Shown here: piece after piece, positions 10,808 to 21,201 of the stretch
Layout: the number at the start of each line of letters is the position of its first letter
Numbering within the stretch: the stretch's first letter is position 1
NCBI GenBank assembly: GCA_020631735.1
Contig: CM036162.1
Span: 93,358,401-93,422,400, forward strand
Reading direction: 5' to 3'
Origin: Saccharum officinarum
Lineage: Eukaryota; Streptophyta; Magnoliopsida; Poales; Poaceae
Length of the DNA: 64,000 nt
Notes under the pieces: model-generated
Seen by the model: only the letters and a program-made list of their open reading frames with translations
Told to the model about the DNA's origin: nothing
The model's database searches: none
Program-made: the position numbers and the translations under genes

Positions 10808-12795
10808 CAGCGTGGCAATGTCCTCATCATCCTCCCCTTCTTGAATTGGAGTCGTCCTCGACTCCATCTTGGCGATGTCCTCATCATCATATCCTTCTAG
10901 AATTAGAGTCATCCTCGACTTTATCCCATCATCAGCGAACTCCTACAAAAGGTTAGTGACAGTAGGCAATGCACCAGACAGAATAGATTGACAAAACATA
11001 GTATAACATGGTGCATCAGGATTATCACATAACTCAGCAGTAGCAGAAGTTGTAGCAAGAAAAATACCTCCTTTTACTTAATCCCATTATTTTTAGCAAT
11101 GTGAGTTGGAGGTTTATTTTTAATCTTATTAGCATATTTAATAATATCCGTAGGAGACAAAGGTAGCAATATAATTTTCTTGTCCTTATGTATGATAGTG
11201 TATGTATTAGTTCTACCATGGTGTAAAGCATTATTATCAAATTTCCATGGGTGACCTAATAAAATGGAACAAGCTTGCATAGGAACAACATCAAAATAAG
11301 CAGTATCATGATAAGAGCCTGTGAAAAAGCTAATGCGTGCTGATTTAGTTACCTTAGTATTACCACTATTATTGAACCATTGAAGTTTATATGGATACGA
11401 ATGTTGTCGTGTGGTCAAACCAAGCTTGGCAACTAAATCTGAACTCACCAAGTTATTGCAACTCCCGCTATCAATGATAGTGAGAACACAACCCTGGACA
11501 ATGAAATACATGTGGAACAAATTGTGGCGTTGGATCGTCATCTCTTCTTCATGTCCCACACGTGTACTCAACACACGCTGCACAAGAAGGCTAGGGTAGT
11601 CTGCGACAGCAGCCACTGAGTCAATGATGATGGCCTCCTTGTCTTGATCGCCCTCGGTGGAATCTGCATCAATGTTAGCAACAAGGGCTAAATCATCTTC
11701 AACATCACTAGCACTTACATATCCATCCTCGATAGCAATGAAAGCACGATGACTGGGACAATCCTTCATGACATGTCCCATGCCTTTGCATCGGTGGCAA
11801 ATGATTTTAGAGCTGGACGAGGAGGAGCTAAGAGAAGCACCCGGAGTGGCACCTTTGTTCTGCACATTAGACAATTTACTTACCCTGGAAGAAAATGGAG
11901 GTGTAGATGGCTGTGATGCAACAGGAATCTTGGGCGTCTCCAACTCTGAACGGTGCTGAAAATTCCTCCCATTGTTAGACCTGAAAGGCTGGTGTTGTTT
12001 GCATCCCTATACTTCATGTTCTGCCTTAATAGCAAGATGATATAATTGGAAAAAATTACGTCATTCTTTGTAATCTAGGATGTTCTGTATATCATGGTTT
12101 AAACCATCAAAAAATCTAGCACTAGAATCATTATCATCTTTATTTATACCACAACGGGCTAAACCAATAAGCAATTCTTGATAGTATGCTTCGACTCCTT
12201 TATCACCTTGTTTTAAAGTTTGTAGTTTCAAACGTAAATCACGTTGGTAATAAGGAGGAACAAAACGAGATTTCATACGTTGCTCTAAAGTATTCCAAGT
12301 TTGAGGCACAGCAGCAGCATTATTAGCATTGCAAAGATCACTCTACTAGAACAAAGCAAAATTAGTAAACTCACTAGTAGCAAGTCTAACTCTATGCTCA
12401 GCAGGAACATTATGAGAATCAAATTTTTATTGAACAGCAAGCTCCCAATCTAAATAAGCCTCTGGATCAACATTACCAGCAAAAGGAGGAAGGTTAAATT
12501 TAATTTTAGCAAAAGGATCATTATTACCTTGAATATTACCTCCCATACCGCGACGGTTGAAGTTGAGGCGATGACGGGCATAACCGTCAGCATCCGCATC
12601 TTCATCACCAAAATCATCCGCATCTGCATCATCAGCACGATGAGGTGGAGGGCGTTGCTCGAGTTGTTCAATGCGGGTGACCAGATTGTTCACATTGCGC
12701 ATCAGCTCGGTCATAAGATTGCGTTGTTCAGTCATGAACGTTGTAAGCTCGCCCTTGGACACGCACTCATTAAAGTCCGTCAGAGATCCTGCCAT
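10808..12795 (-). pseudogene. Gypsy gag-protease remnant with pol deleted but a C-terminal tail kept
   Basis: Seen: minus-strand blocks at 12795-12427 (gag N-terminus with an RIEQLEQRPPP coiled segment and RADDADADDFGDED acidic stretch), 12309-12061 (gag core with QRMKSRFVPPYY and YYQELLIGLARC) and 11943-11074. The last holds a zinc knuckle CHRCKGMGHVMKDC (C-x2-C-x4-H-x4-C) and an aspartic-protease motif (TIIDSGSCNNLVS). All blocks are in the same frame; the breaks are TAA or TAG stops where related gags have Gln or Trp (12427, about 12350, 12061). After the protease the frame reaches the LLQEF-type text that normally precedes RT, then passes directly to the QEGEDDEDIA tail that normally ends such polyproteins (about 10912-10808). 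RT, RNase H and integrase are missing. It is a non-autonomous or deleted copy. The 5' LTR was probably to the right, beyond the N gap. Confidence 0.75.
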
Positions 12796-12849
12796 GGTTA
12801 GAAGATAGAAAAAGACAACACCAAAGTATTATCCCTATCAACTAAAAGG

Positions 12850-13645
12850 AAACAAGTGGTGGTGGTGGTGGTAAAAGTGGAATGTAAAATTACAAGCGGC
12901 TTATCACCGTCTTGCCTATATTCTTATCAACGCCAAACAAGAGTCAAACCAAAATGGCGAAGTAATCTGTTGTTGAGCGTGGGTAACAGTTGCAAGATAA
13001 ACCTGTGCTGACAGAATATGTGGAGCTATGGGTAGGCACACAATATGACAGCAAGGATTAGCAATTAACGAATGCAGATTAGCAATTGTGCAATCCAGAT
13101 CCAAAGTACAAATCACAGCTGCTGGCTAAGACGTGTCGAGACGTAGCGCAACAAGGTGAAAGCAAAGGACGATGGAAAGAACTCACAGTACTAGCAAATA
13201 ACCCGAATTTTTCCTTTTTCCTGAATTTTTCCCGGAATTTTCCAAAAGACACTAGTAGGAATCAAACTTTTTTTTTTATTTTTTTGCTATTTTTTATATT
13301 TTCTCTGAACAAGGATAAAAAAGATGCAACCACAAAATTGGCACCGACAACTGAGGTGGGATGTGGTCTACAGAAATACAACACGTTCTTTGAAAGCGTA
13401 CAAAAACTTTAACAATTTTTTTCTTTATTTTCCTGATTTTTTTGGCAATTTTGATGAAACCAAACAGGGCAAAGCCGAGTTTGGGTCGGCTCCAAATAGT
13501 GTCAAGAAGCTGCTGTAAAAATTTCAGATTTTTCTGATAAACGAGCGAAAATTATGCCGTTTTACCGAAGGTATCTCAAGTTATGTTTTCCGGAAGGCAC
13601 AATACGACAGCGGCAGTTAGGGCAAAGCGTCCCTAAACTCCAATA
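12850..13645 (-). other. Untranslated leader of the gag remnant, low-complexity stretches, up to the gap
   Basis: On the minus strand this lies upstream of the gag ATG (12795), where leader and PBS are expected. It contains a short GGT run (about 12857-12872) and T-rich segments (13205-13300 and 13415-13440). I could not identify a PBS or an LTR end. The right edge is cut by the gap. Confidence 0.4.
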
Positions 13646-13745
13646 NNNNNNNNNNNNNNNNNNNNNNNNNNNNNNNNNNNNNNNNNNNNNNNNNNNNNNN
13701 NNNNNNNNNNNNNNNNNNNNNNNNNNNNNNNNNNNNNNNNNNNNN
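13646..13745. other. Assembly gap, 100 N
   Basis: A run of exactly 100 N. The sequence to the right starts in the middle of an LTR whose full-length partner is 4814 bp, so about 3.5 kb of LTR is missing here or the flanks are not truly adjacent. Confidence 0.99.
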
Positions 13746-15026
13746 GCCGCGAGATGTAGGAAGGAGTCACGAGTGGCTTTATGGCTATCGTGATGGAACC
13801 ATGCTTAAAAATGAAATTTGAGACGGGCGGGAGTTCGATAGTACAGCCGCAAGACACTTCACGTCTTGGGTGTGGAGCTATGCCGTCTGAGTCGTTTAAG
13901 ACCGATTCGCTGTACGTCCTTGAGTCATGTTGAACGCAGTCTAACACTTAGTTGGCCGGATAAGTCGTTCCGACCGCGAAGTCGAGTAGTATGGTTCAGG
14001 CCGGGAATCGAATGGTAGGTTGCATCTTGGAGGAGAGAAAGGATGTGCAGGGGACATGGCGTGAGACCAAGGGGGTTAGAGTCCTATCACCTGGCAGAGT
14101 GTCCGCCCTTGGGGACGCGACATTATTCGGACCCGGCGATTCCTGAACTGTACAAAAGATGACCTGAGCAGCCCTCGCCAGCGTGATCGGTGAGTGTTAG
14201 AAATATCTCCTCCAGCTGGATAGGAATTCGATTCGAATCGCCGTCGCTCCCGGTTAGTGAGCACTTGACTTGAGCAGCGGCAACGTAGATCTCATTAATA
14301 ACTGGTGGTTAAGGGAATGATACAATGTGCCACAATTCATACCTGCTCTGGATATAATGATGATAATTGTTTGATTATAATCAAGTGCATGTTTAGTACA
14401 GGTGCTAAGATAGATGACAGGTAAATGCTAAAAAATAACTGCTAGTACAGGTATAAGAGTTCAAATTACTTATGCCTTTATGCAAAATGTTATGTCAGCT
14501 AGCCTCTTGTGTAAGCCTTGCATAATCCTTGGTGTCATCTTATTTCTGGTTTTCGACGGGTAAGTCTAGCTGAGTACATTCCAGTACTCAGGGTTTATTC
14601 CCTCCTGTTGCAGATGACATGCTTTATCAGGGATTCTGCAAGACGTGTCTCCACCCTGCGGGTGATGAAGACTAGATCACAAGGGCGTGATATCTTTTAT
14701 GTACTTTCCTCATGCTTTTTGCGGGTTGTCGATCATCCAGACTGGCAGTATTTAATTAACTAGTGTGTGTTATGCTTCCGCTACTTTCAAACTTGGTTGT
14801 AATATTTGCGACTCCGTGTGTGTAAACTTATTTCAGAACTACTTGTGAAATGTAACGTATGATGTTGTATGTTGAATGATGCGATCCTGGTTGTAAGCGA
14901 GTTGGTTTGAAATCCTTCGTGGTTTCGATTGACTACCGGGATTATATGGGCTCAAGTTCGAAAATTTGAGCGCTTCGGTGCTTGTTTTTGTACTTGTGCT
15001 CTTATAATTTGGTCGGTTCTGTTACA
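13746..15026 (+). repeat. 5' LTR of the Tekay-like element (3' part only)
   Basis: It matches 24930-26223 of the 3' LTR from the first bases after the gap to the shared GGTTCTGTTACA end. Differences are mostly single-base insertions or deletions rather than substitutions (examples: the GTCCG/GTCG pair, the GGGGGTT/GGGGGGGTT run and the CATTAATAAC/CATTAAATAAAC pair). The LTR end is followed at once by the PBS. Confidence 0.92.
14560..14613 (+). promoter_or_regulatory. Conserved GTAAGT donor-like site with GAGTAC hairpin and downstream CAG in the LTR
   Basis: GGGTAAGTCTAGCT is a near-perfect plant 5' splice-site sequence (GT at 14560). It is followed by GAGTACATTCCAGTACTC (14572-14589), a perfect 6 bp stem with a 6 nt loop, and then by TGTTGCAG (to 14613). 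The same block recurs at 25754 in the 3' LTR, at 34145 in the old LTR flank, and on the minus strand near 4100 and 30254 in the two solo LTRs. A 54 nt intron would be unusually short for a plant, so I favour splicing from this donor to a distant acceptor. That is an inference. Confidence 0.5.
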
Positions 15027-15028
15027 GC

Positions 15029-15041
15029 TGGTACCGGAGCA
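15029..15041 (+). promoter_or_regulatory. Primer-binding site, tRNA-iMet type
   Basis: TGGTACCGGAGCA begins two bases after the LTR end (TTACA, then GC). It differs at two positions from the usual TGGTATCAGAGCA complement of the initiator tRNA-Met 3' end used by most plant gypsy elements. Confidence 0.85.
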
Positions 15042-15797
15042 TAATTCAACATTAAACACATCTTACGGTAATTTAAAAAACAAAAGTATTTGTTTGCGAA
15101 AAAGGGTTAAACTCTAAAAAATAATTTATAGGTATGCCAGTGATCACATCCCTTAGCCCAAATAAGGACTCTTAGGTGGCTTATTATAAAGACTAACTTG
15201 GGGGCCTTGTTTGTTTTTGTTTCGTCGTCCATACGGCGTGATATTGTATGGATGCCATCCACTTGGGTGGTAATGTATGGATCAATTGCCTCGACGCTCT
15301 GGTAAGTGTGAGTTGTGAGAGCATGATCGTCCAACCGGCGATCTAGGGAGAGTAGTTTGGTGACTTGCATACTTACATGTTTAAACCATGTAAATGTAAA
15401 AGCACTTAATTGTGGGAATCTATATCGGGTAGCTTTGATACTGAAGTATATACATCTGGGGATGTGTATATGGAAAGTATTTAATTTACTGCTTTCTTGT
15501 GTGCATATATTGGGAATTGTTGGGCTGTAATGAAATTTTCTGCAGGTACACTAACAGCGTAACGAGTAGACCGATAGTTTCGCTTATATGAGAGAACGTA
15601 TGTATGCCACCGCCTAGCGTTAGAACTTTAGGTTTCTACTAAGGTGAGAGGGCGTACGGAACGTGCATGCATCATGTTTAATTATATCATACATATCATT
15701 TACTCCCTCCTTAAAATTTTCTGTACTCCCGACTAAAGTAAATTTCGTATCCCCTAAATGATCCTCACTTTAAGTCGTATCTTATCTGTTGCTACAG
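15042..15797 (+). other. Untranslated leader between PBS and the extra ORF
   Basis: There is no convincing coding sequence in these 750 bases. The leader ends in a pyrimidine-rich stretch and CTACAG immediately before the ATG at 15798, a plausible 3' splice site. Confidence 0.6.
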
Positions 15798-16408
15798 ATG
15801 GCACGTACCAAGAGGACCGCTCGTAAGTCCACTGGGGCAGGGCACCGCGTCACCAGCTCGCTCCACGTGAGCCCCGCCCTGAGCCTACTGAGGTGGAAAG
15901 GCTGAGGGCAGAGCTGGCAGAGTGACTGCTGCTAGGGATGCAGCACGGCAACAACTGGAACAAGTGATTCATGATCGTGATCAAGAAACGCTTGCAGTCC
16001 AGAGGTTGACAGTAGCAAACCGCAACTGTCAACGCATGTTGGTCCGTGTGATGGAACAGAGGGATGAAGCCTGGCACGAGGAGAACGTTCTGAGAGCTCG
16101 TCAGTTTGAGCTCGAGCAACAGTTGGAGAAATGCTGAAGAATACAATGATAATCTTCATGAAGAAGTGCACCGCCTGAACAACGAGCTTAATCCCTGCTG
16201 CCTCGAAACAACAACGTAGATGAGGACATGGGTCGGGAATCTTCATGGCTGAGGATGATGATGAAGTGGAGGTTGATGGACCACAGGATGCCCCACCTGC
16301 AGAAGCACCAGAGGAAGAGCCAGAAGAAGAAGAAGACGAGGAGTTAGAGCCTGTCAGTGATGAGGACGGCGGGAGATCCTTGACACTGACTCGGAGGATG
16401 ATGCTTAG
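15798..16408 (+). CDS. Extra retrotransposon ORF: histone H3 tail-like N-terminus, coiled-coil-like middle, acidic C-terminus (frameshifted)
   Basis: Seen: the ATG at 15798 opens MARTKRTARKSTG, identical to H3 residues 1-12 after Met removal except Arg for Gln5. A G-run at 15834-15837 looks one base short; the next frame (from 15842) reads APRHQLAPREPR, again matching the H3 APRKQLA text. Then come VERLRAELAE, and in another frame from 15922 a heptad-like segment (AARDAARQQLEQV, QQLE) to about 16135, continuing with EEYNDNLHEEVHRLNNEL. From 16245 an acidic tail follows in which roughly 23 of 43 residues are Asp or Glu; it probably ends at the TAG at 16406-16408. About 200 residues in all, with four or five one-base breaks. 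It is on the gag strand, between PBS and gag, and is neither gag nor a known envelope. Function unknown. Inference: it could engage H3-tail readers or the element's own chromodomain. A captured histone gene is possible for the first about 25 codons, but the rest is not histone. The H3 match is clear; the joined reading frame is less sure. Confidence 0.75.
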
Positions 16409-17058
16409 AGTAGTCATCACGTGCCTATAATGTTAGGATCGTCTTTTGTGCCCTCCCTGTGAAGGAGTGAGGCCTTGTAATAACTTGACTTTGGGATGTA
16501 AGGTTGAACCGTATGTTTCCTGAATGTAGTTTGAACTGTTAATTTCGATCACAACTTGATGTCTTATTATGTTGCGTTCGATGATGGTGTCACGATTAGC
16601 ACCCTTCGGTGCCGCGACGAAACCGAGGGCCTCCTATGGCGCGCGACATAAGGCTGTGCTGCTTGGCACGCGCAGGTATCGAGGTGGCTAGTCATGATCC
16701 ACCATGGAACTCTTCATTGAGAAGTCTCTTTGTGGTCAGTTTGAAGTAGCCTTTCACAGTCAACTAAAAACTTTGAATCGAATCCAAGTACCGTGCAAAA
16801 GGTCAAAAATCACGTAGATAGCAACGTAAACGGTCCGGTAACCGTTGTGCTCCTTGTGAGTGAGCCTTTATCAAAGAGCATCTTGTTGGATTCCAAGTAT
16901 GATTCGTCAAATGATGCGCTTGAATGGATTGTGCGGTTGATGAATTATTGTGCCATGATTATTTGAGAAGTCTATTCATGAAGTCAGTTTGACATTTTAC
17001 AATAATTCATCTACAAATTTCCCACATCGTCAGTGCTCATTGGCTATGCATTTTGCAG
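16409..17058 (+). other. Spacer between the H3-like ORF and gag, ending in a candidate splice acceptor
   Basis: No convincing coding region. It ends CATTTTGCAG directly before the gag ATG at 17059, the same arrangement as CTACAG before the H3-like ORF, which suggests that the two coding regions are alternative splice targets. Confidence 0.5.
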
Positions 17059-18045
17059 ATGTCGTACAATCTTCGTCGGGGTCGTGGCAAATGAGGATGA
17101 GGAACAGCCACCCCTCCGCCACCACCTACCCGGCTGAGCTGATGCAGACAGTGGTCGAAGGGCAGCGCATGTTGGCAGATGCTATGCGCCAGCTGGCTAA
17201 CCGGGAGGCTCGTCCTGGCCGCCAGGGCCCAGAACCAAATCAGTACAGCGATTTCAAGGACTTTCTGGATACAAAGCCCCGCTCTTCAAGGAAGCGGAAG
17301 AACCACTGCAGGCTGATGAGTGGTTGAATACCATTGAACAAAAGTTTCGTCTGCTACGCCTGACTGATGAGCTGAAAACTGAGTATGCTTCCATCAGTTG
17401 CATGGTCCAGCGGGTATTTGGTGGAGCCACTATCGTTCCACACTGCCTGCCAATGTCCCGATTGCTTGGGATCAGTTTAAGGCGGCATTCCGTGGAAATT
17501 ATATTCCTCCAGGTCTTATGGCAATCAAGCACACAGAATTTATGAGGCTGTCGCAGGGAAACAAAAGCTTGACTGAATACTTGCAGTCTTTCAACAACCT
17601 AGCAAGGTATGCCACGGAGTTTGTGGATACCGATGCCAAGAAGATTGCTAGCTTCAAAAGAGGCCTCGGCCCAAAACTGATGAAAACAATGGGCACTAGC
17701 AAATGTACTACTTTCAATGATTTCATCAGCGATGCTTTGACCCAGGAGAACAACAATACTATTTATTCTGCCTCTAAGAGCCGTAAAAGGGCCTTGAGGC
17801 AAGTGCTTCTCAGTCAAGGGCCTCAGCGCCACCGAGGTCTTCCCCTCGCCCTCCTGCCACAAATGCTAAGTTCCGTCCCCCGCAAAGAAGGCGCCAGTGA
17901 AAACTGGGTTTCGTAAGGCATATACAGTGGCTCTGCCAAAGGGTAATCGGGCCAAGCAGCTCTAGTGTTCCTCCTAGCAACATGCCTTGCTGGAACTGCA
18001 ACAAGCCAGGCCATTGGTCCAGGAACTGTCCTTACCCCAAGAAGA
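17059..18045 (+). pseudogene. gag (capsid and zinc knuckle) of the Tekay-like element
   Basis: Seen: MSYNLRRGRG at 17059, then in shifted frames LMQTVVEGQRMLADAMRQLA (about 17136-17200) and the retrotransposon-gag core: GPAGIWWSHY, WDQFKAAFRGNYIPPGLM, KSLTEYLQSFNNLARYA (17400-17620). The nucleocapsid knuckle is CWNCNKPGHWSRNC (17985-18026), a correct C-x2-C-x4-H-x4-C. Role: structural protein that packages the element RNA in the cytoplasm. Breaks: at least three single-base frame changes (near 17090, 17275, 17395) and another after 17800. Between gag core and knuckle is a Ser/Arg/Pro-rich linker. Confidence 0.85.
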
Positions 18046-18480
18046 ATGTCAACCAAGGTGGCCGTCAAGGACACGCCCATTATAACAGCATTGAGGAAAT
18101 TCCATCTGGTGAGGTTGTCACCGCTGGTAAGTTTCTAGTTGACCAACACCTTGCAGTGGTACTTTTTGATTCAGGTGCTTCGCATTCCTTTATCAGTCCT
18201 AAGTTTGCATCCAAATTTGCACACAAGTTGCATACTGTTGAAGGTGTGGGTTATTGTATTAGCGCTGCAAGTGGGAATATTTCCACAAACTAAGTAGTGG
18301 GGAACCTTAAGTTTGAGATAGAAGGGCGAAGTTATTCGCTTGCCCTATTGGTTTTACCTGGTTTAGACATAGATGTTATCTTGGGCATGAATTGGATGAG
18401 TCAGAATGGGGTACTCATTGACACATCCGCTCGGGTAGTTATGCTCAGAGATCCTACAGATCAAAAGGTTTTCTAGTACA
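18046..18480 (+). pseudogene. Aspartic protease domain of the Tekay-like pol
   Basis: VVLFDSGASHSFIS (about 18157-18198) is the catalytic D-S/T-G loop, and the ILGMNWM text near 18379-18400 is the second conserved protease region (ILGMDWL in relatives). Continuous with the gag knuckle frame. A TAA at about 18291, where relatives have a Gln codon, stops the frame; another TAG occurs near 18475. It would cleave the gag-pol polyprotein if intact. Confidence 0.85.
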
Positions 18481-18555
18481 ACTTCCCAGAAAGTTTGAAT
18501 TGTCGGGGAAATTCATGCTGTGCAAGCAAAGGCGTTGGCCGAAATTCCAGTAGTA

Positions 18556-19350
18556 AATGAGTTTCCGGACGTTTTTCCCGATGATTTGCCGGGTCCCTCC
18601 GGATCGGGATGTGGAGTTTAAAATTGAGTTGTTGCCTGGCACGGCTCCCATCTCTAGGAGACCCTATAGGATGCCTCCAAATGAACTCGCTGAACTTAAG
18701 GTGCAATTGAATGAACTTTTGAAGAAGGGGTTGATTCGTCCTAGTTCATCGCCGTGGGGATGTCCTGCTATCTTTGTAAAGAAGAAGGATCAGTCGTTGC
18801 GGATGTGCGTAGATTATAGACCTCTCAATGCAGTCACTGTCAAAAATAAGTACCCTCTACCGCGCATCGACATCTTGTTCGATCAGTTGTCTAAAGCTAA
18901 AGTTTTCTCCAAGATCGATCTAAGATCGGGCTACCATCAAATTAAAATCCGCCCGGAAGATGTTCCAAAGACAGCCTTTCTACCAGATACGGTCTTTATG
19001 AGTATCTTGTTATGTCTTTCGGCTTGACAAATGCCCCCGCACACTTCATGTACTTGATGAATTCGGTGTTTATGCCTGAATTGGACAAGTTTGTGGTGGT
19101 ATTTATTGATGACATCCTGGTATATTCTGTGAATGAGGAGGATCACGCTGAACATCTGCGTATAGTCCTCACAAGACTGCGTGAACATCAACTATATGCA
19201 AAGTTCAGTAAGTGCGAATTCTGGCTTCGAGAAGTACCTTTCCTTGGGCATGTGTTGTCCGATGGAGGAATTATGGTGGACCCCGCCAAGGTACAGGAAG
19301 TACTGAACTGGAAGGCTCCTATCTCGGTTCACGAGGTCCGAAGTTTTCTT
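18556..19350 (+). pseudogene. Reverse transcriptase domain of the Tekay-like pol
   Basis: First block (18557-18985): [61 protein letters not shown] and [13 protein letters not shown], i.e. fingers and palm motifs. The frame shifts by one base near 18985; the second block (19012 onward) has [12 protein letters not shown] and the active site FIDD (19102-19113, the YxDD box with Phe-Ile) followed by LVYS and the thumb text [15 protein letters not shown]. Domain order and spacing are normal for Ty3/gypsy, so only the frame change is abnormal. Confidence 0.92.
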
Positions 19351-19890
19351 GGTTTGGCTGGCTATTATCGTCGCTTCATCCCGGATTTCTCCAAAATAGC
19401 CAAGCCAATGACTCGGTTGCTGCAAAAAGACACCAGGTTTGTCTGGACTCCTGAGTGTGATGCGGCTTTTCACCAACTGCGAACCCTCCTAACCTCAGCT
19501 CCGGTTTTGGCACAACCGGATATCGAGAAACCATTTGATGTTTATTGTGATGCCTCAGGCATAGGTTTGGGAGGTGTTTGATGCAGGAAGGCCGAGTAAT
19601 TGCATATACCTCTCGACAACTTCGGAAGCATGAGGTGAATTATCCAACGCATGACTTAGAACTGGCTGCAGTTGTTCATGCTTTGAAAGCCTGGCGACAT
19701 TATCTGCTGGGCAAATGTCTGCAATATCTACACGACCATAAAAGCCTCAAATACATCTTCACCCAACCCGAGTTAAATATGCGTCAAAGAAGATGGCTCG
19801 AGTTGATTAAGGATTATAACCTTCAAGTGCACTATCATCCAGGCAAGGCAAATGTGGTTGCGGATGCTTTAAGCCGTAAGTCTCATTGTC
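19351..19890 (+). pseudogene. RNase H domain of the Tekay-like pol, one-base frameshift
   Basis: The connection ([19 protein letters not shown]) leads into [15 protein letters not shown], which carries the first catalytic Asp. Immediately after, at about 19581, one base appears missing and the next frame continues [33 protein letters not shown] (second catalytic acid), the DHKSL block, and [16 protein letters not shown], the typical end of the domain. It removes RNA from the RNA-DNA hybrid during reverse transcription. Confidence 0.9.
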
Positions 19891-20094
19891 ATTCCTTAGT
19901 TGAAACTGATTTTCATCGATCTCGCCTTCTACATCCAGCAGTCTTGTACAACATCACTGTCAGTTGTACTCTCAAAAGCAGAATTATTGAGCTCCAAAAG
20001 ACTGACACTGGTATATTCCACATCAAGCGTAAGATGAAAGAGCAAGAAACTACACAGTTCAGGATAGATGAAGAGGGTGTACTATGGTTCAAGG

Positions 20095-21200
20095 ATAGGT
20101 TAGTTGTGCCTAAGGACCGAGAGCTTAGAAATGATATTATGTCTGAAGCACACTCCTCTAAGTTGTCCATCCATCCTGGCAGCAATAAGATGTATTATGA
20201 TTTGAAGCCATACTATTGGTGGACCAAGATGTGGAAAGAGATAGCTGCATATGTGGCTAGATGTGACACCTGCTGTAGAGTTAAAGCTGTGCACATGAAA
20301 GCTGGGCTACTTCAGCCACTTTCCATTCCAGGCTGGAAATGGGAAGAGATAAGTATGGATTTCATTGTCGGTCTTCCTCCTACTGTCAAAAATCATAACT
20401 CCATCTGGGTAATTTGGATCGTTTGACCAAATCAGCTCACTTCATTCCAGTTAGAGTGGACTATCGTCCCACTGACTATGCTGAGTTGTACTTCAATCAG
20501 ATAGTCCGGCTTCATGGGATACCTCGTACTATCATATCTGACCGTGGTCCCCAGTTCACTGCTCGCTTTTGGGAGCATTTGCATCACCTTCTGGGAACCA
20601 AGTTAGTGAGAAGCTCTGCTTATCACCCCCAGACATCGGGTCAGACAGAACGAGTTAACCAAATCTTGGAAGATCTGTTGCGAGCATGCGTCATTTCATC
20701 CAAGGGTTCTTGGGAAAAATGGCCCCATTCGAAGCTTGTACAATAAAGTTATCGAAGTCCATTAAATGGGTAGAAGCTTGGGGAAAGAAGGTATTCCACT
20801 AAACTTGTAGAAGCTGGGAAAGAAGGTATTAATGGCAGCCCGAGGAACAAGTCCGTACCATCCAGAAACACATGGCTGCAGCACAAGCGAGACAGAAAAG
20901 CTATGCTGATCGTCGTAGAAAACCACTCGAATTTGAAGTTGGAGACTTCGTTTATTTGAAAGTTTCTCCAATGAAGAGTGTCCAACGTTTTGGTGTTAAG
21001 CGGAAACTTGCACCAAGATACGTGGGTCCTTTCCAGATCATAGGCAAGAGTGGAGCTGTTGCGTACAAAATCCAGTTGCCTCCTGAGATGAGAGCCATAT
21101 TCAACGTTTTCCATGTATCTCAGCTCAAAAAGTGTCTTCGAGTTCCTGAGGAACAAGTTCCTTTAGGTGATATCAGGCTGGAATCCGACCTAACCTATGA
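20095..21200 (+). pseudogene. Integrase of the Tekay-like element (HHCC, DD35E core, GPF module), frameshift plus internal deletion
   Basis: The zinc-binding part has two His seven residues apart (HSSKLSIH, from 20151) and CDTC (about 20262-20273). The core has Asp in [13 protein letters not shown], Asp in ISDRGPQF and Glu in SGQTERVNQ; the last two are separated by 35 residues, the classic DD35E spacing. One base is missing near 20420 between IWV and DRLTKSAHF. At about 20720, after GSWEK, the sequence jumps directly to the MAPFEALY region, so a segment present in relatives is deleted. The C-terminal block from 20872 has DFVYLKVSP, RKLAPRYVGPF (GPY/F module) and NVFHVSQLKK. The deletion makes this copy non-functional whatever the status of the single-base breaks. 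Confidence 0.9.
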
Positions 21201-21201
21201 A

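Noticed and set aside
15932..16420. Ser-rich minus-strand ORF over the H3-like region
   Set aside because: It is the antisense of the acidic/coiled-coil ORF; its composition follows from GAA/GAG repeats on plus.
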